64,000 bases of DNA from NCBI GenBank assembly GCA_034231615.1, contig CM067317.1, positions 1,138,501-1,202,500 on the forward strand, read 5' to 3'. The notes under the pieces are model-generated. The model did no database searches, was not told the DNA's origin, and was given only the letters and a program-made list of their open reading frames with translations. Shown here in pieces: positions 34,200-47,047 of this stretch. How positions within the stretch are numbered: the stretch's first letter is position 1; each line of letters opens with the position of its first letter. The position numbers and the translations under genes are program-made. Origin of the DNA: Meghimatium bilineatum. Its lineage: Eukaryota; Mollusca; Gastropoda; Stylommatophora; Philomycidae.

Positions 34200-34447
34200 G
34201 ACTAATGTGGATGATGATTCCTTTTAAATGGCTAGGATTAAAGATCAGGGTTTGAAAGAAGAAGATCAGGTGTTGCTAGAAGTGAACATTTTGGAGGGCG
34301 CAGACGATCGATGGTCAACCAGCAACGGACCGGTACTGTTAGGAGAAGTAATGGCGGATACATTCAGGGAGAAATCGGAGCAACTATGTACGTGCTCAGT
34401 TTGGAGTGATGATGATCCGACGACTAACTAACTAAATAAATAAATAA
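34200..34447 (+). mobile_element. possible LINE 3'-end fragment
   Basis: A 67-codon open frame at 34228 (ADDRWSTSNGPVLLGEVM, then EKSEQLCTCSVWSDDDP) ends at once in an (ACTA)(AATA)n tail at 34424-34448, the form of a LINE C-terminus with microsatellite tail. The family is not recognised, and host origin is not excluded. Confidence 0.35.
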
Positions 34448-34469
34448 ATTCACGCCATCAAAGCGATCT

Positions 34470-34612
34470 GGACGATTTTTGTTCGCAATTGATAATCTTA
34501 CTGAACTTTGTTCACAACTGATAATCTTACTGAACTTTGTTCACAACTGATAATCTTACTGAACTTTGTTCACAATTGATAATCTTACTGAACTTTGTTC
34601 ACAATAGTTACG
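34470..34612. repeat. 30-bp minisatellite, about 4.5 copies
   Basis: Unit contains GATAATCTTACTGAACTTTG. Confidence 0.93.
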
Positions 34613-35150
34613 ATCTCGTGGTCCCCGAGACGGGTCTGTGCCCCCCGTCTCCGAATTTCATAATTGTCTGCATGTCCCCTCCCCAATATTGCATGTCTCT
34701 AGGGCCCCCAGTTGCGGTACATATATCCCCACGTTATGAACCACTAATCAAGAGAAATATGACCTGGTATTTCCTCTATCGTAAAGGAAGCAATTATTGA
34801 CTTCTATATATATATTATTTTATTATGGTTAGAATTATTTAACCACAACGCTGTAATTTGTGATATCGGGGGAAAAAACCCAGATTGTTGGCGGTCAAGT
34901 GTCACCAGCTTGTACTACACTTGAAGATTTCTGAGCAAAGTGCTAGTAATTGTGGGAACAGAAATAGAAATATTTGCTGACAGTAAAAACTAACAACAAG
35001 GTAAACAAGATGTGATGCACACACTCAACTATCGGCGCGTATCCACTGACGTTCGTTAAAATAAACACAACAAACACATGTTTTAGAGTTTACATTGTTT
35101 TGGTATTCACAAGAGCAGTCAGAATGTAATGAAAACAACTACAACATTTA
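34613..35150. other. gene-free stretch
   Basis: No supported gene; an 87-codon open frame here has no recognisable content. Confidence 0.4.
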
Positions 35151-35154
35151 ATGT

Positions 35155-35475
35155 TGTGTCGCAAAGTTGTGTCGCAAGGTTGTTTCCCAAGGTTGTGTCG
35201 CAAGGTTGTGTCGCAATGTTGTGTCGCAAGGTTGGGTCCCAAGGCTGGATGAAAGGTTATAACACAGAGACTAGTAGGAAGAAATTACAGCTAGAATTGA
35301 TGGTTGGGTCGCAAAATTAAAACACAATTGGAAGGAAATAAAGCTAGAATTGAAGGTTGGATCCCAAAGTAAAAACACAATTGGAAGAAAATTAAGCTAG
35401 AATTGAATGTTGGATCCCAAAGTAAAAACACAATTGGAAGGAAATAAAGCTAGAATAAAGATTTGGTCGCAAGGT
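35155..35475. repeat. 13-bp and 53-bp short arrays
   Basis: About seven copies of GTTGTGTCGCAAG variants (35155-35250), then about four copies of a 53-bp unit with CAATTGGAAGGAAATAAAGC. Confidence 0.88.
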
Positions 35476-36000
35476 TAATCACTTAGACACTAGTAGGAAG
35501 GAGTTAAAACTAAAATTGCAGGACCACTCGTCTTCTATAAGATAGTTCTAGAGGCAAATTAGGTTGTTTTTTTAAAACATTCCTAAATATTGACCATATC
35601 ATTGTCTCTACTTCCCACACTAGCCAGAACTAAATTTTTACCCAGCCGTGTGTATACCGCCTAGATAACAACAATATGTAGCATAACTGAACAATTTTGA
35701 AAAAAGCTATCTCTAAATTACAGATTAAAACATTGCAAAAACTATGGCCCACTAGTTACCATAAATGTCGCTGGATATAATGATCAAATTATCGACACAT
35801 GCGCCTAATTTTCGTGTTTGAAAGAAATAAACTATAACCAGCACTAATAAAATAAATTCAATATTTAGGGCCTACCGTCGCTCTTGTCGACGTGACCACA
35901 CTTAAATAAATAACAAATGGGACATATATTGACAATAGCAACATATTTGCCGATAAAACCAATATTATTCAATCTGCATTTTTTTCAATGTTTACTCTCA
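35476..36000. other. gene-free AT-rich stretch
   Basis: Unique-looking AT-rich sequence; no exon, RNA or element recognised. Confidence 0.4.
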
Positions 36001-36004
36001 ATCT

Positions 36005-38872
36005 TTAATGTTTAAATCAGACCTCTCTTGTAGCATAATGTCCCTACTAGACCTCTCTTGTAATATAATGTCCCTACTAGATCTCTCTTGTAGCATAATG
36101 TCCCTACTAGATCTCTCTTGTAGTATAATGTCCCTACCAAATCTCTCTTGTAACATAATGTCCCTACTAGACCTCTCTTGTAGCATAGTGTCCCTGATAG
36201 AACTCTCTTGTAACATAATCTCCCTACTAGACCTCTCTTGTAATATAATGTCCCTACTAGACCTCTCTTGTAACATAATGTCCATACTAGATCTCTCTTG
36301 TAGCATAATCTCCCTACAAGATCTCTCTTGTAGCATAATGTCCCTACTAGATCTCTCTTGTAACATAATTTCCCTACCAACTCTCTCTTGTAGCATAATG
36401 CCCCTACTAGATCTCTCTTGTAGTATAATGTCCCTAACAAATCTCTCTTGTAGAATAATGTCCCTACAAAATCTCTCTTGTAATATAATGTCCCTAACAA
36501 ATCTCTCTTGTAGCATAATGTCCCTACTAGATCTCTCTTGTAGCATAATGCCCCTACAAAATCTCTCTTGTAGCATTAATGTCCCTACCAAATCTCTCTT
36601 GTAGCATAATGTCCCTTCCCTACCAAATCTCTCTTGTAGCATAATGTCCCTACCAAATCTCTCTTGTAGCATAATGTCCCTACTAAATCTCTCTTGCAGA
36701 ATAATGTCCCTACCAAAACTCTCTTGTAGCATAATGTCCCTACTGAATCTCTCTTGTAGCATAATGTCCCTACAAAATCTCTCTTGTAGCATAATGTCCC
36801 TACTAAATCACTCTTGTAGCATAATTTCCCTACTAGATGTTTCTTGTATCATAATGTCCCTACTAGAACTCACTTGTAACATAATGTCCCTACTATACCT
36901 CACTTGTAGCACAATTTCCTTACTAGATGTCTCTTGTAGCATAATGTCAATACTAAATTTCTCTTGTAACATAATGTCCCTACTAGATCTCTCTTGTAGC
37001 ATAAAGTCCCTACTAGATCTGACTTGTAACATAATGTCCCCTACTAGATCTCACTTGTAGCAGATTTCTCTACTAAGTCTCTCTTGTAGCATAATGTCCC
37101 TACTAAATCTCTCTTGTAGCATAAAGTCCATAATAGATCTGAATTGTAACATAATGTCCCCTACTAGATCTCTTTTGTAGCATAATGCCCCTACTAGATC
37201 ACTCTTGTAGTATAATGTCCCTACCAAATCTCTCCTGTAATATAATGTCCCTACCAAATCTCTCTTGTAGCATAATGTCCCTACCAAATCTCTCTTGTAG
37301 CATAATGTCCCTACTAGATGTCTCTTGTAGCATAATGTTCTTACTAAATCTCTTCTAACATAATGTTCCTTCAATATCTCTCTTGTAGCATAATTTCCCT
37401 ACTAGATCTTTCTTGTAGCATAATGTTCCTACTAAATCTCTCTTGTAGCATAATGTCCCTACTAGATCTCACTTGTAACATAATGTCCCTACTATACCTC
37501 AATTGTAGCATAATTTCCTTACTAGATGTCTTATGTAGCATAATATCAATACTAAATCTCTTTTGTAATATAATGTCTCTACTAAATCTCTCTTGTAGCA
37601 TAATGTGTCTACCAAATCTCTCTTGTAGCATAATGTCCCTACTAGATCTCTCTTGTAGCATAATGTCCCTACCAAATCTCTCTTGTAGTATAATATCCCT
37701 TCCCTACTAGATCTGACGTGTAACATAATGCCCACTACCAAATCTCTCTTGTAGCATAATGTCCCTACCAAATCTCTCTTGTTGCATAATGTCCCTAATA
37801 ATCTCTCTTGTAGCATAATGTCCCTAATAGATCTCTGTTGTAACATAATGTCCCTATTAAATCTCTCTTGTAGCATAATGTCCTTACCACATCTCTCTTG
37901 TAGCATAGTGTCCCTACTATATCTCTCTTGTAGCACATGTCCCTATTAAATCTCTCTTGTGGCATAATGTCCTTACTAAATCTCTCTTGTAACATAATGT
38001 CCCTACTAAATCTCTCTTGTAGCATAATGTCCCTACTAAATCTCTCTTGTAGCATACTGTCCTTACTAAATCTCTCTTGTAACATAATGTCCCTACTAGA
38101 TCTCTCTTGCAGCCTAATGTCCCTACCAAATCTCTCTTGTAGCATAATGTCCCTACTAGATGTCTCTTTTAAAAAATGTCCCTACTATATCTCTCTTGTA
38201 GAATAATGTCCCTACTAAATCTCTCTTGTAGCATAATGTCCTTACCAAATCTCTCTTGTAGTATAATTTCCCTTCCCTACCAAATCTCTCTTGTAGCATA
38301 ATGTCCCTACTAAATCTCTCTTGTAGTATAATGTCCCTACCAAATCTCTCTTGTAGCATAATGTCCCTACTAAATCTCTCTTGTACCATAATGTCCCTAT
38401 CAAATCTCTCTTGTAACATAATGTCCCTACTAAATCTCACTTGTAGAATAATGTCCCTACTAAATCTCTCTTGTAGAATAATGTCCCTAACAAATCTCTC
38501 TTGTAACATAATGTGGCTACTAAATCTCTCTTGTAGCATAATGTCCCTACTAAATCTCTCTTGTGGCATAATGTCCTTACTAAATCTCTCTTGTAACATA
38601 ATGTCTCTACTAGATCTCTCTTGTAGCATAATGTCCCTACTAGATCTCTCTTGTAGCATAATGTCCCTACTAGATGCCTCTTGTAGCATAATGTCCCTAC
38701 TAGATGTCTCTTGTAACATAATGTCCCTACTAGATCTCTCTTGTAACATAATGTCCCTACTAGATCTCTCTTGTAACATAATGTCCCTACTAGATCTCTC
38801 TTGTAACATAATGTCCCTACTAGATCTCTCTTGTAACATAATGTCCCTACTAGATCTCTCTTGTAACATTCT
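36005..38872. repeat. 30-bp minisatellite, about 95 copies
   Basis: Unit contains TCTCTCTTGTAGCATAATGT and CCCTACTAGA or CCCTACCAAA. Many copies have 1-4 bp indels or point changes, and the rightmost 12 copies are the most uniform. Remnant units continue at 39164-39250. The unit closely matches a stretch of retroposon X at 55580-55620. Open frames on both strands are artefacts. Confidence 0.96.
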
Positions 38873-39163
38873 TCTTCTTCTTCTTCTTCTTCTGCGTTCG
38901 TTCTCAAAATCTTGCAGATTAGCAGGATGTAGTCCGGAGAACGGAATGCGTTGCGTCATGGTTTACAGCATTGCTGCGATATATGCGCCTTTCGGTCTGA
39001 CACATCCGACTTCAGCGTGGCTTTGTGTCACTTACCCTATATGGGATAGGACAGCCAACTCCATCCCATAACCTCCATAGTCGCCTCTTACGACATGCAT
39101 GGAAGTTAAACAGTGTTGCTATTCTTTGTTCCCCTTCTGACCCAGGCAACACACGGGTGACTG
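38873..39163 (-). mobile_element. retroposon X-related SINE-like insertion
   Basis: About 290 bp inserted in the 30-bp array. GTAACAT stands at both junctions. The - strand ends in (GAA)n at 38873-38893. It contains GGATGTAGTCCGGAGAACGG and ATATGCGCCTTTCGG (shared with family X), and a 5' part with GTCGCCTCTTACGACATG (+ strand) that resembles 57225-57245. Confidence 0.7.
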
Positions 39164-39260
39164 GTAACATAATGTCCCCTACTAGATCTCACTTGTAACA
39201 TAATGTCCCCTACTAGATCTCACTTGTAACATAATGTCCCCTATTAGATTTCCAGAGATA
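39164..39260. repeat. 30-bp array remnant
   Basis: Three units of the 36005-38872 array, of the variant CACTTGTAACATAATGTCCC, separated from it by the insertion. Confidence 0.88.
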
Positions 39261-39269
39261 AAGGTACAG

Positions 39270-39688
39270 TGTCGGGAAACAAACCGAAACTGAAAAATGG
39301 AAGAGGGAGTGGGGTAATACAGGGCACATAAAAATGTAAGGAAATAGAACAACTGTTACCAACATAAGTCAATAAATCAAACTAAAACAAGGAGACACGT
39401 CGACAAACTAAAACAAGGAAACACCGAGACAAATTAAAACAAGGAGACACATGGAAAACAAAGAGGTACATAAACAAACTAAAACAAGGAAACACCGAGA
39501 CAAATTAAAACAAGGAGACACATGGAAAACAAAGAGGTACATAAACAAACTAAAACAAGGAAACACCGAGACAAATTAAAACAAAGAGACACATGGAAAA
39601 CAAAGAGGTACATAAACAAACTAAAACAAGGAGACACAACTACAAATTAAAACAAGAAGACACAGCGACAACGTTAAAATCCATGGGC
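39270..39688. repeat. dispersed repeat copy 2 with 71-bp array
   Basis: The left part resembles 27860-27960. From 39385 a unit of about 71 bp with AACTAAAACAAGGAAACACC and AGAGGTACATAA is repeated about three times. Confidence 0.75.
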
Positions 39689-39689
39689 T

Positions 39690-40665
39690 CTCAATGGCTC
39701 GCTACTGGTGTGCTAAGGGTACCGCATTGCTCTCGGCGGACCCAAAGTTAGCAGATAACCAAGATCCTAAAAGTACCTCCTCGTGGTGCACCCTGGAAAC
39801 AGAAGTAGGCCTATAGCAACTGTTGCTGCTTCTGGTCAACAATTTTGGGGATCGTGTCCGTAAATTTTGAGGCTGCAGATGGAATGTGAATTGGCTGCAG
39901 AAAGACAAACAATATCTCCGACACTGTGCCAACACATACAACGCCACTGTCGACACACAATGAAGCACAGCATTCCATCTCGGCCGGTCGAAATGCAGAT
40001 ATATTGGAGGGTCTGTCAATGTCTATGTCCCGATGTGGGCGGATGTCAAGAATCGTGCACAAGTCTCCGAACACGTAAGGATAACGTGAGTACAATGAGA
40101 GAAACACAGCGCAGGATGGAAACTCAAGTGCAACTAGAATGCAGAAAACTATGCATGGAAATCGGAACTCAAGTACTGCTCATCTCGAGTACAAATTTCT
40201 AGTCTCGGTGATCCAAAACATGGCTCAGTCTCGGTCGTGGATGCTCGTATAAGAAAGCGCCCGGGTTCAACTCTTCTGTCGAGCTTTTCTTGTACCGAAA
40301 TCAGGTTGGTGGATAAGAATAGGTTCAGTACCCAATGTGGACAGACCCAGCACGTGTAGAATACGTGAGACAGGTTCACTGGCTACGGAACACCTCGTGC
40401 GAGATACACATGAACAATCAAGAGTTGACACACACTCGCCGCCTAGCGATAGATAGGAAAGCCATCAAGTCTAGTTGACGCTCACACAAAGTCAAGGCCA
40501 AAAACGAATGTGCCGGACCACTGACGGAATTAAAACTGTTGCACAGCGCATATAAATTAATTATGGCCACTAAGTCCTGCGGAAATCTAACAGAACCGTT
40601 ATCCTGCAACAAGAGGGATACAGTGGGAGTTTGAGAATGAAGGCACACGAAGAAGACTTGCTACT
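39690..40665 (+). mobile_element. novel retroposon family X, copy 2
   Basis: The + strand counterpart of 30999-32220. It starts with GGTACCGCATTGCTCTCGGC and carries GGTGCACCCTGGAAACAGAA. It ends with GGGAGTTTGAGAATGAAGGC and a short GAAGAAGA tail. Two copies in opposite orientation sharing both ends define the element as about 1.0-1.2 kb. Confidence 0.7.
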
Positions 40666-40770
40666 ACGGCTATTGTCTGTATCTTTCCTACTTTCTTCTC
40701 TCTCTTAGAGGCTTGTTACTACGGTTGCCGTCTCTATCTGTCCTACCTCCCTACTTTTAAGGATTACAAT
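40666..40770. repeat. about 55-bp doublet, also at 45385-45485
   Basis: Two units with TTGTCTGTATCTTTCCTAC. The same doublet sits behind the LINE at 42000-45370. Confidence 0.65.
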
Positions 40771-41385
40771 ATTAACTTGTGTTTTTATGTATTCTTAAGC
40801 GTGCTAAGTAACAATTATGTAACCTTGCATAGTGTAACTGTAGGCCTACACACACCAGTTAACAGGTATCTTACACACATCTATGTTCACGATGTGGCCC
40901 AGTCAAGCTAGATCCGATAGCTATAATTATGTTTAGCACTAGCAAACTGGAGAGCAGACTTCGTCAAAAAATAAACACCTTGTGTTTTATGGGTATTAAA
41001 TGTGCATTGTAACAGGAGACCAGTGCAGCAAGTCTTTATTCAGAAAACTTTGGCAGAGGCGGAGATATATCAAGTTTAACGGCCACAGTGATCACTTGAA
41101 TTGTACAGGGGCGTTTTCAAGAGCTAATATTCCCAAATTCTTTCTCCTTCAACTGTTCTTCTATCTAGCCTTCACGCGTGGATCATAACCGGTGTCCGCA
41201 TGCAACAGCAACCACGTGTAAAATCAGTGAAGGTGTCCAATGGGATCCGTGCCTATAGCTTCTGATGTATGAGACCATGTCTGCCCAGCATGTAAAGTCT
41301 GGATGAGGTGAACTGCGTAAATGAGCTTAACTAACATGGGTCACTGGGCAGACCGGCGTCATTCAACTAACGTGGTAGAGCGTCA
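40771..41385. other. gene-free stretch
   Basis: No supported exon or RNA gene. Confidence 0.4.
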
Positions 41386-41387
41386 AA

Positions 41388-41956
41388 GAGCACGGTGTGT
41401 AAGGCACCCTGGTCATCTGCTGCACCCCGACACACTCAGTCGTCTCGACTCGTCATGCCACGGTGTGTAAGGCACCCTGGTCATCTACTGCACCACGACA
41501 CACACTCAGTCGTCTCGACTCATCTTGCCACGGTGTGTAAGGCACCCTGGTCATCTACTGCACCACGACATACACTCAGTCGTCTCGACTCGTCTTGCCA
41601 CGGTGTGTAAGGCACCCTGGTCATCTACTGCACCCCGACACACACTCAGTCGTCTCGACTCGTCTTGCCACGGTGTGTAAGGCACCCTGGTCATCTACTG
41701 CACCCCGACACACACTCAGTCGTCTCGACTCGTCTTGCCACGGTGTGTAAGGCACCCTGGTCATCTACAGGCACCCCGATACACACTCAGTCGTCTCGAC
41801 TCGTCTTGCCACAGTGTGTAAGGCACCCTGGTCATCTACTGCACCCCGACACACACTCAGTCGTCTCGACTCGTCTTGCCACGGTGTGTAAGGCACCCTG
41901 GTCATCTACTGCACCCTGTCACACACTCAGTCGTCTTGACTCATCTTGCCACTGAG
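41388..41956. repeat. 70-bp minisatellite, eight copies
   Basis: Unit contains GGTGTGTAAGGCACCCTGGT and CACTCAGTCGTCTCGACTCG. Confidence 0.95.
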
Positions 41957-41999
41957 ACCATATGTGTAGGGGCGAGAGAGTGAGGTTGACGACAGCTCG

Positions 42000-44900
42000 C
42001 AACTCTCCCTCACTTTAATCCAATTTTCATAGCGCAAGTCATGGCTTTCATTATAATCATTATCTCATTAATCATCACAAAAATGTCCTGCGGCGATTGG
42101 CGAGTGATAAAGTGGCAGGTGTGGATACACTGGCAGCCATAGTGACAAGCCTGCACGTAGGCGGCTCAGCTCTTATGGTCGTTTTCCAGTGACACTGAGG
42201 CACCTCTGGAGTCCGGCAGCCGTCTGGGGCTGAGAAGCCCTATTCAGGAAAGCACTGCTTACCACCTTAGTCAGAAGAAGGGGCTAGAAACGGTGCCCTA
42301 AATGATTGCCTGCCTCACCATGACTCAGGCAAGCATACCGCGGCTTTGTTGTGATTCCTACTTAGCGGTTAAAAACTACAAGCAAACAAGAAAAATTTAT
42401 GTGAGTCCACTCACAATTGGCGTATTGAATGTGCACACCCTACTGGACCGCGTGGAAGTCGCACGACCAGAAATACGTACCGCACTTGTAACGAAAGAGC
42501 TAGCAAGGTATACATTTGAAATCGCTACCCTCAGCGAGACACGGCTGTCTGAGGAAGGTCAACTTGTGGAACAAGGCGCTGGATATTCCTTTATCTGAAT
42601 TGGCAGAAATAAAGAAGTGAAACGTGAAGCTGGAGTTAGCTTTTTAATTAAATCTAGCCTAGCCAGAAAGTTGGCTGGATTTCCAAAGGGCATTAGTGAC
42701 CGGCTGATGACTGTTCGCCTTGCAATTTCTAAAAATCGGCATGGAATATTCGTTAGCGTATATGCCCTGACTATGACGAAACCATTGAACAGAAAGAACA
42801 GTTCTACGATGACTTGAAAAAGTTACACAGGTGACCACTAAATCCGACAAACTCATCATCATTGGTGACTAACGCAGGAGTGGGTTCGGACTGGGCGTCC
42901 TGGAATTGGCATGGACAGCTACTGCTCGAAACAAGCGCAGCATTTAACCTACTCATCTCCAACACTGTCTTTCAACTACCTCACCGTAATAAGTGTACAT
43001 GGATGCATGCGCGATCAACACAGTGGCATCAAATCGATTATATCATCGTGAGACAACGTGGTAAGCAGGATGTGTCACTAAATCCATGTGTGGTGGCGAC
43101 TGCTGGACGGGCCACAGACTGCTAGTCTCCAAAATGAATATCCATACAGTGTATCTCCGGCGACCTCAATAGCAAACACTCAAAACGTCTTCACATTGAA
43201 AGATGCACTTTACAAACAACTTCTGTACAGCTCAATGGCCACCAAAATTGCACCATTGATAGTCCACTCCATGGACATTCACAAAAATTGGAAACTACTC
43301 TGTGACACTATCTACAGAAAAAGTGGGAGGCGTTGCTGTTCGCAGGCATCAAGACTGGTTTGACGAAAACGATGCACAGATCAAAGCTGTCCTGGACAAC
43401 AAGCACAAAGTTCTCCTGGACAACAAGCACAAAGCTGATCTAAATGACCCCACATCAACCAGCAAAAAGACGATCTACGAAAACTCAAATAAAACGCAGA
43501 AAAAAGAACTAAGGCAAGATTCATGGTTTAGTAGCACAACCAAAGAGATACAGCATTTCGCTGACAGCAATAATATAAAGAAATTTTATTCAGCGTTAAA
43601 AGTAATTTATGGCCCTTAGTCTTTTCGAACGTCTCTTCTAAGCGCACATAGAAAGCATACCATCACTGATAGAAAGGAAATTCTCAAACGTTGGGTTGAA
43701 CATTTTCAAAATGTACTCAATTGACCAACATCAACGATGAAGCGCATCATGCAAATACCAAGCATTCATTATCGGAGCCCCCTTGCTTTGAGGTGGAGAA
43801 ATGAAATCTCAAATTTGTCTAGCAAAAGCGTCAGGTCCAGACTCCATTCCAGCCGCAGTTTACGCTGTGAGTGTTATGACTGCTAAACCCAAGAGTTAAT
43901 TCTCTTCCAGACAATGTGGAACCTGGAAGCGATACCACAAGACTTTAAGGATGCTTCCATCATATATCTATACAAGAGAAAAGGAAATCACATAGCTTGC
44001 AACAACCATCGAGGCATATCCTTGCTCTCTATAGCAGGCAAGATTCTGGCTAGGGTTTTCTAAACAGACTGCAAGTTCATCTTGAGACAGGTCTCCTCCC
44101 AGAGAGCCAATGTAGCTTCCGACAGAGCAGAGGTACGGTTTACATGATATTCACTGCGAGACAACTACAGGAAAAGTTTCGCGAACAGAAAATTGGTCTC
44201 TACACCACATTTGTCGACCTAACTAAGGCATTCGACACTGTAAATCGTGAAGGACTATGGAAGATCATGGCAAAATTTGGATGTCCCGAAAAATTCACCA
44301 ACATGGTTCGCCAGTTCTATGATGGTATGACAGTCTATATGCAAGATGACGGCGCACGCTAAAACCCGTTTCCAGTAACTAACGGTATCAAACAGGGTTG
44401 CATCCTGCTTCCGACGCTATTCAGCATGGTGTTCTCTGTAATGTTAAATGATGCCTTCCGGAATTTGTTATCGCTATCCAGCTAATGGATGATTATTCAA
44501 TCTTAGTTGATTTAAGACGAAGACCACAACTAAGACGGACATTGTTTGCAAGCTCTTGTTCGCCGACTATTGTGCACTAAACTAAACGCTACCAGTCTGA
44601 AAGGCATGCAGGACAGAATGAACATCTTTTCTTTAGCATGTGATGCGTTCGGTCTCATCATCAGCACCGCCAAGACGTTAGTAATGTATCAACCAGAACC
44701 AGGTGTCTGCTGCACATAACCAGTGATCACAGTAAAGGGACAAAAACTCAATACTGCCAATAAGTTTGTATATCTCGGCAGCAGCCTATCGCAAACTGTG
44801 ACAATTGACGAAGATGTTGCCCTGCGTATTTCTCGCACCAGTGCGCATTCGGGAGGCCTCGTGACAATGTCTGGATCAGGCGTGGTCTCAGTTTGACTGC

Positions 44901-45370
44901 TAAGTTGAACGTGTACCGTGCAGTGGTTCTACCAATACTGCTTTATGCTGTGTCATCCTGGACTGTCTATGCGAGACACACCCGATAGCGTAACTCTTTC
45001 CATCTTCGGCGCCTAAGAAACCTCATGGGGGTACGTTGGCAGGATCTGCAGCATCGATACTAGCTCCTGGGAGACTGCAGCCCTTGATCGCTCAGCTTGG
45101 CGCATTCATATCACTGCTGCCATCACTAAATTTGAACAAGAAAGAACACTGCAGGCAATTTACAAGCGACGGAAGCGGAAGGAGATACCCTCTAAACTCC
45201 TGCATGAACTGCAATAGAACTTTCCTGGCACGAATCACACTCATCGGGCATCTACGAATACACATACCAAATTAGACAATAAGAAATGGTTTTTTTCTTA
45301 CTAGTTCATCACATTTATTGTTTTCATACCATGCTCATCTTCGTTTACGAAGGAGGAACATCATCATCAT
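42000..45370 (+). mobile_element. near full-length zinc-finger LINE (family L)
   Basis: The 5' UTR-like part spans 42000-42400 (GCTCAGCTCTTATGGTCG, CTGGGGCTGAGAAGCCCT). The endonuclease starts at 42418 (GVLNVHTLLDRVE, LSETRLSEEGQ) and runs through stops to IDYIIVRQRG near 43040. The reverse transcriptase covers about 43300-44660. It has a WFDENDAQIKAVLDNK linker, FVDLTKAFDTVNREGLW (motif A, 44210), NGIKQGCILLPTLF (motif B) and a damaged FADD near 44570. After FVYLGSSLSQ (44770) the C-terminal zinc finger CMNCNRTFLARITLIGHLRIH (45203-45265) is intact, with both Cys and both His. The 3' UTR has the hairpin CTTCG-TTTA-CGAAG (45339-45352) and an (ATC)n tail at 45358-45369. About ten frameshifts or stops make it inactive. 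Related to LINE proteins often mis-annotated as craniofacial development protein 2-like. Confidence 0.88.
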
Positions 45371-45384
45371 TTCCCTCTCTCACT

Positions 45385-45580
45385 CAGAGGCTTGTTCTAC
45401 TAGGATGTTGTCTGTATCTTTCCTACTTCCTTCTGTCACTCTGTGGCTTGCTCTACTACAGTTGCTGTCAGTAATTCCAGGGTTTCATAACAACAAGAGG
45501 GGTGGGAGGAAAGGGGTATGGATAAATGTTTAGTCTCCAACAGGAAGTATTCCAGTGTGGCAGCATCCCTAGATCCAATC
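45385..45580. repeat. doublet and dispersed repeat
   Basis: 45385-45485 repeats the doublet of 40666-40770. 45512-45575 (AGTCTCCAACAGGAAG, ATTCCAGTGTGGCAGC) resembles 56740-56810. Confidence 0.6.
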
Positions 45581-45582
45581 AA

Positions 45583-45845
45583 ACATCTACAGACAAAACA
45601 TCTACAGACAAATCATCTACAGACAAAACATCTAGACAAAACATCTACAAACAAAAAACCTACAGAAAATCATCTACAGACAAAACATCTACAGAAAAAA
45701 AAACTACAGACAAAACATCTACAGAAAAAACATCTACAGACAAAACATCTACAGACATAACATCTACAAACAAACCATCTACAAACACCACACATCAACA
45801 AGATATTTAAACAAAACAAATCAACAAGATATTTAAACAAAACAA
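45583..45845. repeat. 15-bp ACATCTACAGACAAA array
   Basis: About 15 variable copies, followed by two 25-bp copies of TCAACAAGATATTTAAACAA. It may lie in the 3' UTR or just beyond the end of PDCL. Confidence 0.92.
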
Positions 45846-46111
45846 CTCAACAATGCAATGAAGATGTACACAAACTCTGAATCTTACACAGGCATTAGCA
45901 ATATAATAAATGAAGAAAAGCTGTAGACTCCTCCCCCTCAATCCCATCATTATTTGGATTCCTCCAACTTCAAAAGAATTTGTAAAATACTTGTTCACAT
46001 GTAATTATCATAATCAGTGACATGCAGATACACATCATAGTAACAAGTATTCAGATCAAGGGTCCAGTTCAAGTCAAGTATCCAGCCTGGACCACGGGTA
46101 AAGTGTTCCCA

Positions 46112-46229
46112 CTAATCCACATCGAAATCACTATCACTGCCCTGTTCCTGTTGACAGGAGTTACTCACTGCTCCTGTATGTCTATCTTTAATAGCAAACA
46201 TAGTGTCCTGACTTTGTAGAAAGCCATGT
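46112..46229 (-). CDS. PDCL: phosducin-like protein, last exon
   Basis: Terminal coding exon on the - strand: 118 nt, one base completing a split codon plus 38 codons and TAG (46114-46112). The acceptor is GTGTTATTTCAG ending at 46230. It supplies the third base of a Glu codon begun in the exon at 55363-55487, then HGFLQSQD and an acidic end SDSDFDVD. Vertebrate PDCL has the same layout after its thioredoxin-like domain: LQE-x-G-x-L, then a variable linker and an acidic Ser/Asp tail, which in PDCL is a CK2-type phosphorylation region. The tail is too short to identify alone. The phase match and position make the call. No clear AATAAA was found downstream. Confidence 0.72.
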
Positions 46230-46377
46230 CTGAAATAACACAAACAATTTCATAGAAAGCTATTTCATTGAAATAATACTCTTTTCATAATAAACAAAGA
46301 CTCTCTTCAACAGTAAAAGTAACTTCGGGGAACATTACAATATGGCTCTGTGATATATAAACATAAATGTTGTACCT

Positions 46378-46862
46378 ACTAAATTTACAGCTGATAGTAC
46401 AGTCAAGTGTTGTACCTACTACACTGACAGCACAGTCAAGTGTTGTACCTACTACACTGACAGTACAGTTGAATGTTGTACCTACTACACTGACAGCACA
46501 GTTGAATGTTGTACCTACTACACTGACAGCACAGTCAAGTGTTGTACCTACTACACTTACAGCACAGTTGAATGTTGTACCTACTACACTGACAGCACAG
46601 TTGAATGTTGTACCTACTACACTGACAGTACAGTTGAATGTTGTACCTACTACACTGACAGCACAGTTGAATGTTGTACCTACTACACTGACAGCACAGT
46701 CAAGTGTTGTACCTACTACACTTACAGCACAGTTGAATGTTGTACCTACTACACTGACAGCACAGTTGAATGTTGTACCTACTACACTGACAGCACAGTT
46801 GAATGTTGTACCTACTACACTGACAGCACAGTTTTTGTACCTACTACACTGACAACTGACAG
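46378..46862. repeat. 33-bp minisatellite in PDCL intron 2
   Basis: About 14 copies of a unit with TGTTGTACCTACTACACTGA. It ends about 150 bp before the acceptor of the last PDCL exon. Open frames on both strands (11-codon unit) are artefacts. Confidence 0.95.
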
Positions 46863-47047
46863 TCAAATCTCATAACTTGGAGCAGAGAATCAAAATATTA
46901 TGTAGTTTATTATACAAATTTAGGGTCTTTGTTAGCTCTAATATTTTATTGTAGTGCCCCTGATATAACCTAACTGAACTTTGTTGTCAGCTGGTGGATA
47001 GGGAAGCCAAACGAGAGGTAAACTAATAACTACCAATAAGTGTGTTA

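Noticed and set aside
36005..38959. Long open frames on both strands
   Set aside because: 30-bp repeat artefacts, overlapping on opposite strands.
41388..41956. CRISPR-like array (70-bp repeats)
   Set aside because: Direct head-to-tail repeats with no unique spacers; eukaryotic context. The same holds for all other arrays here.
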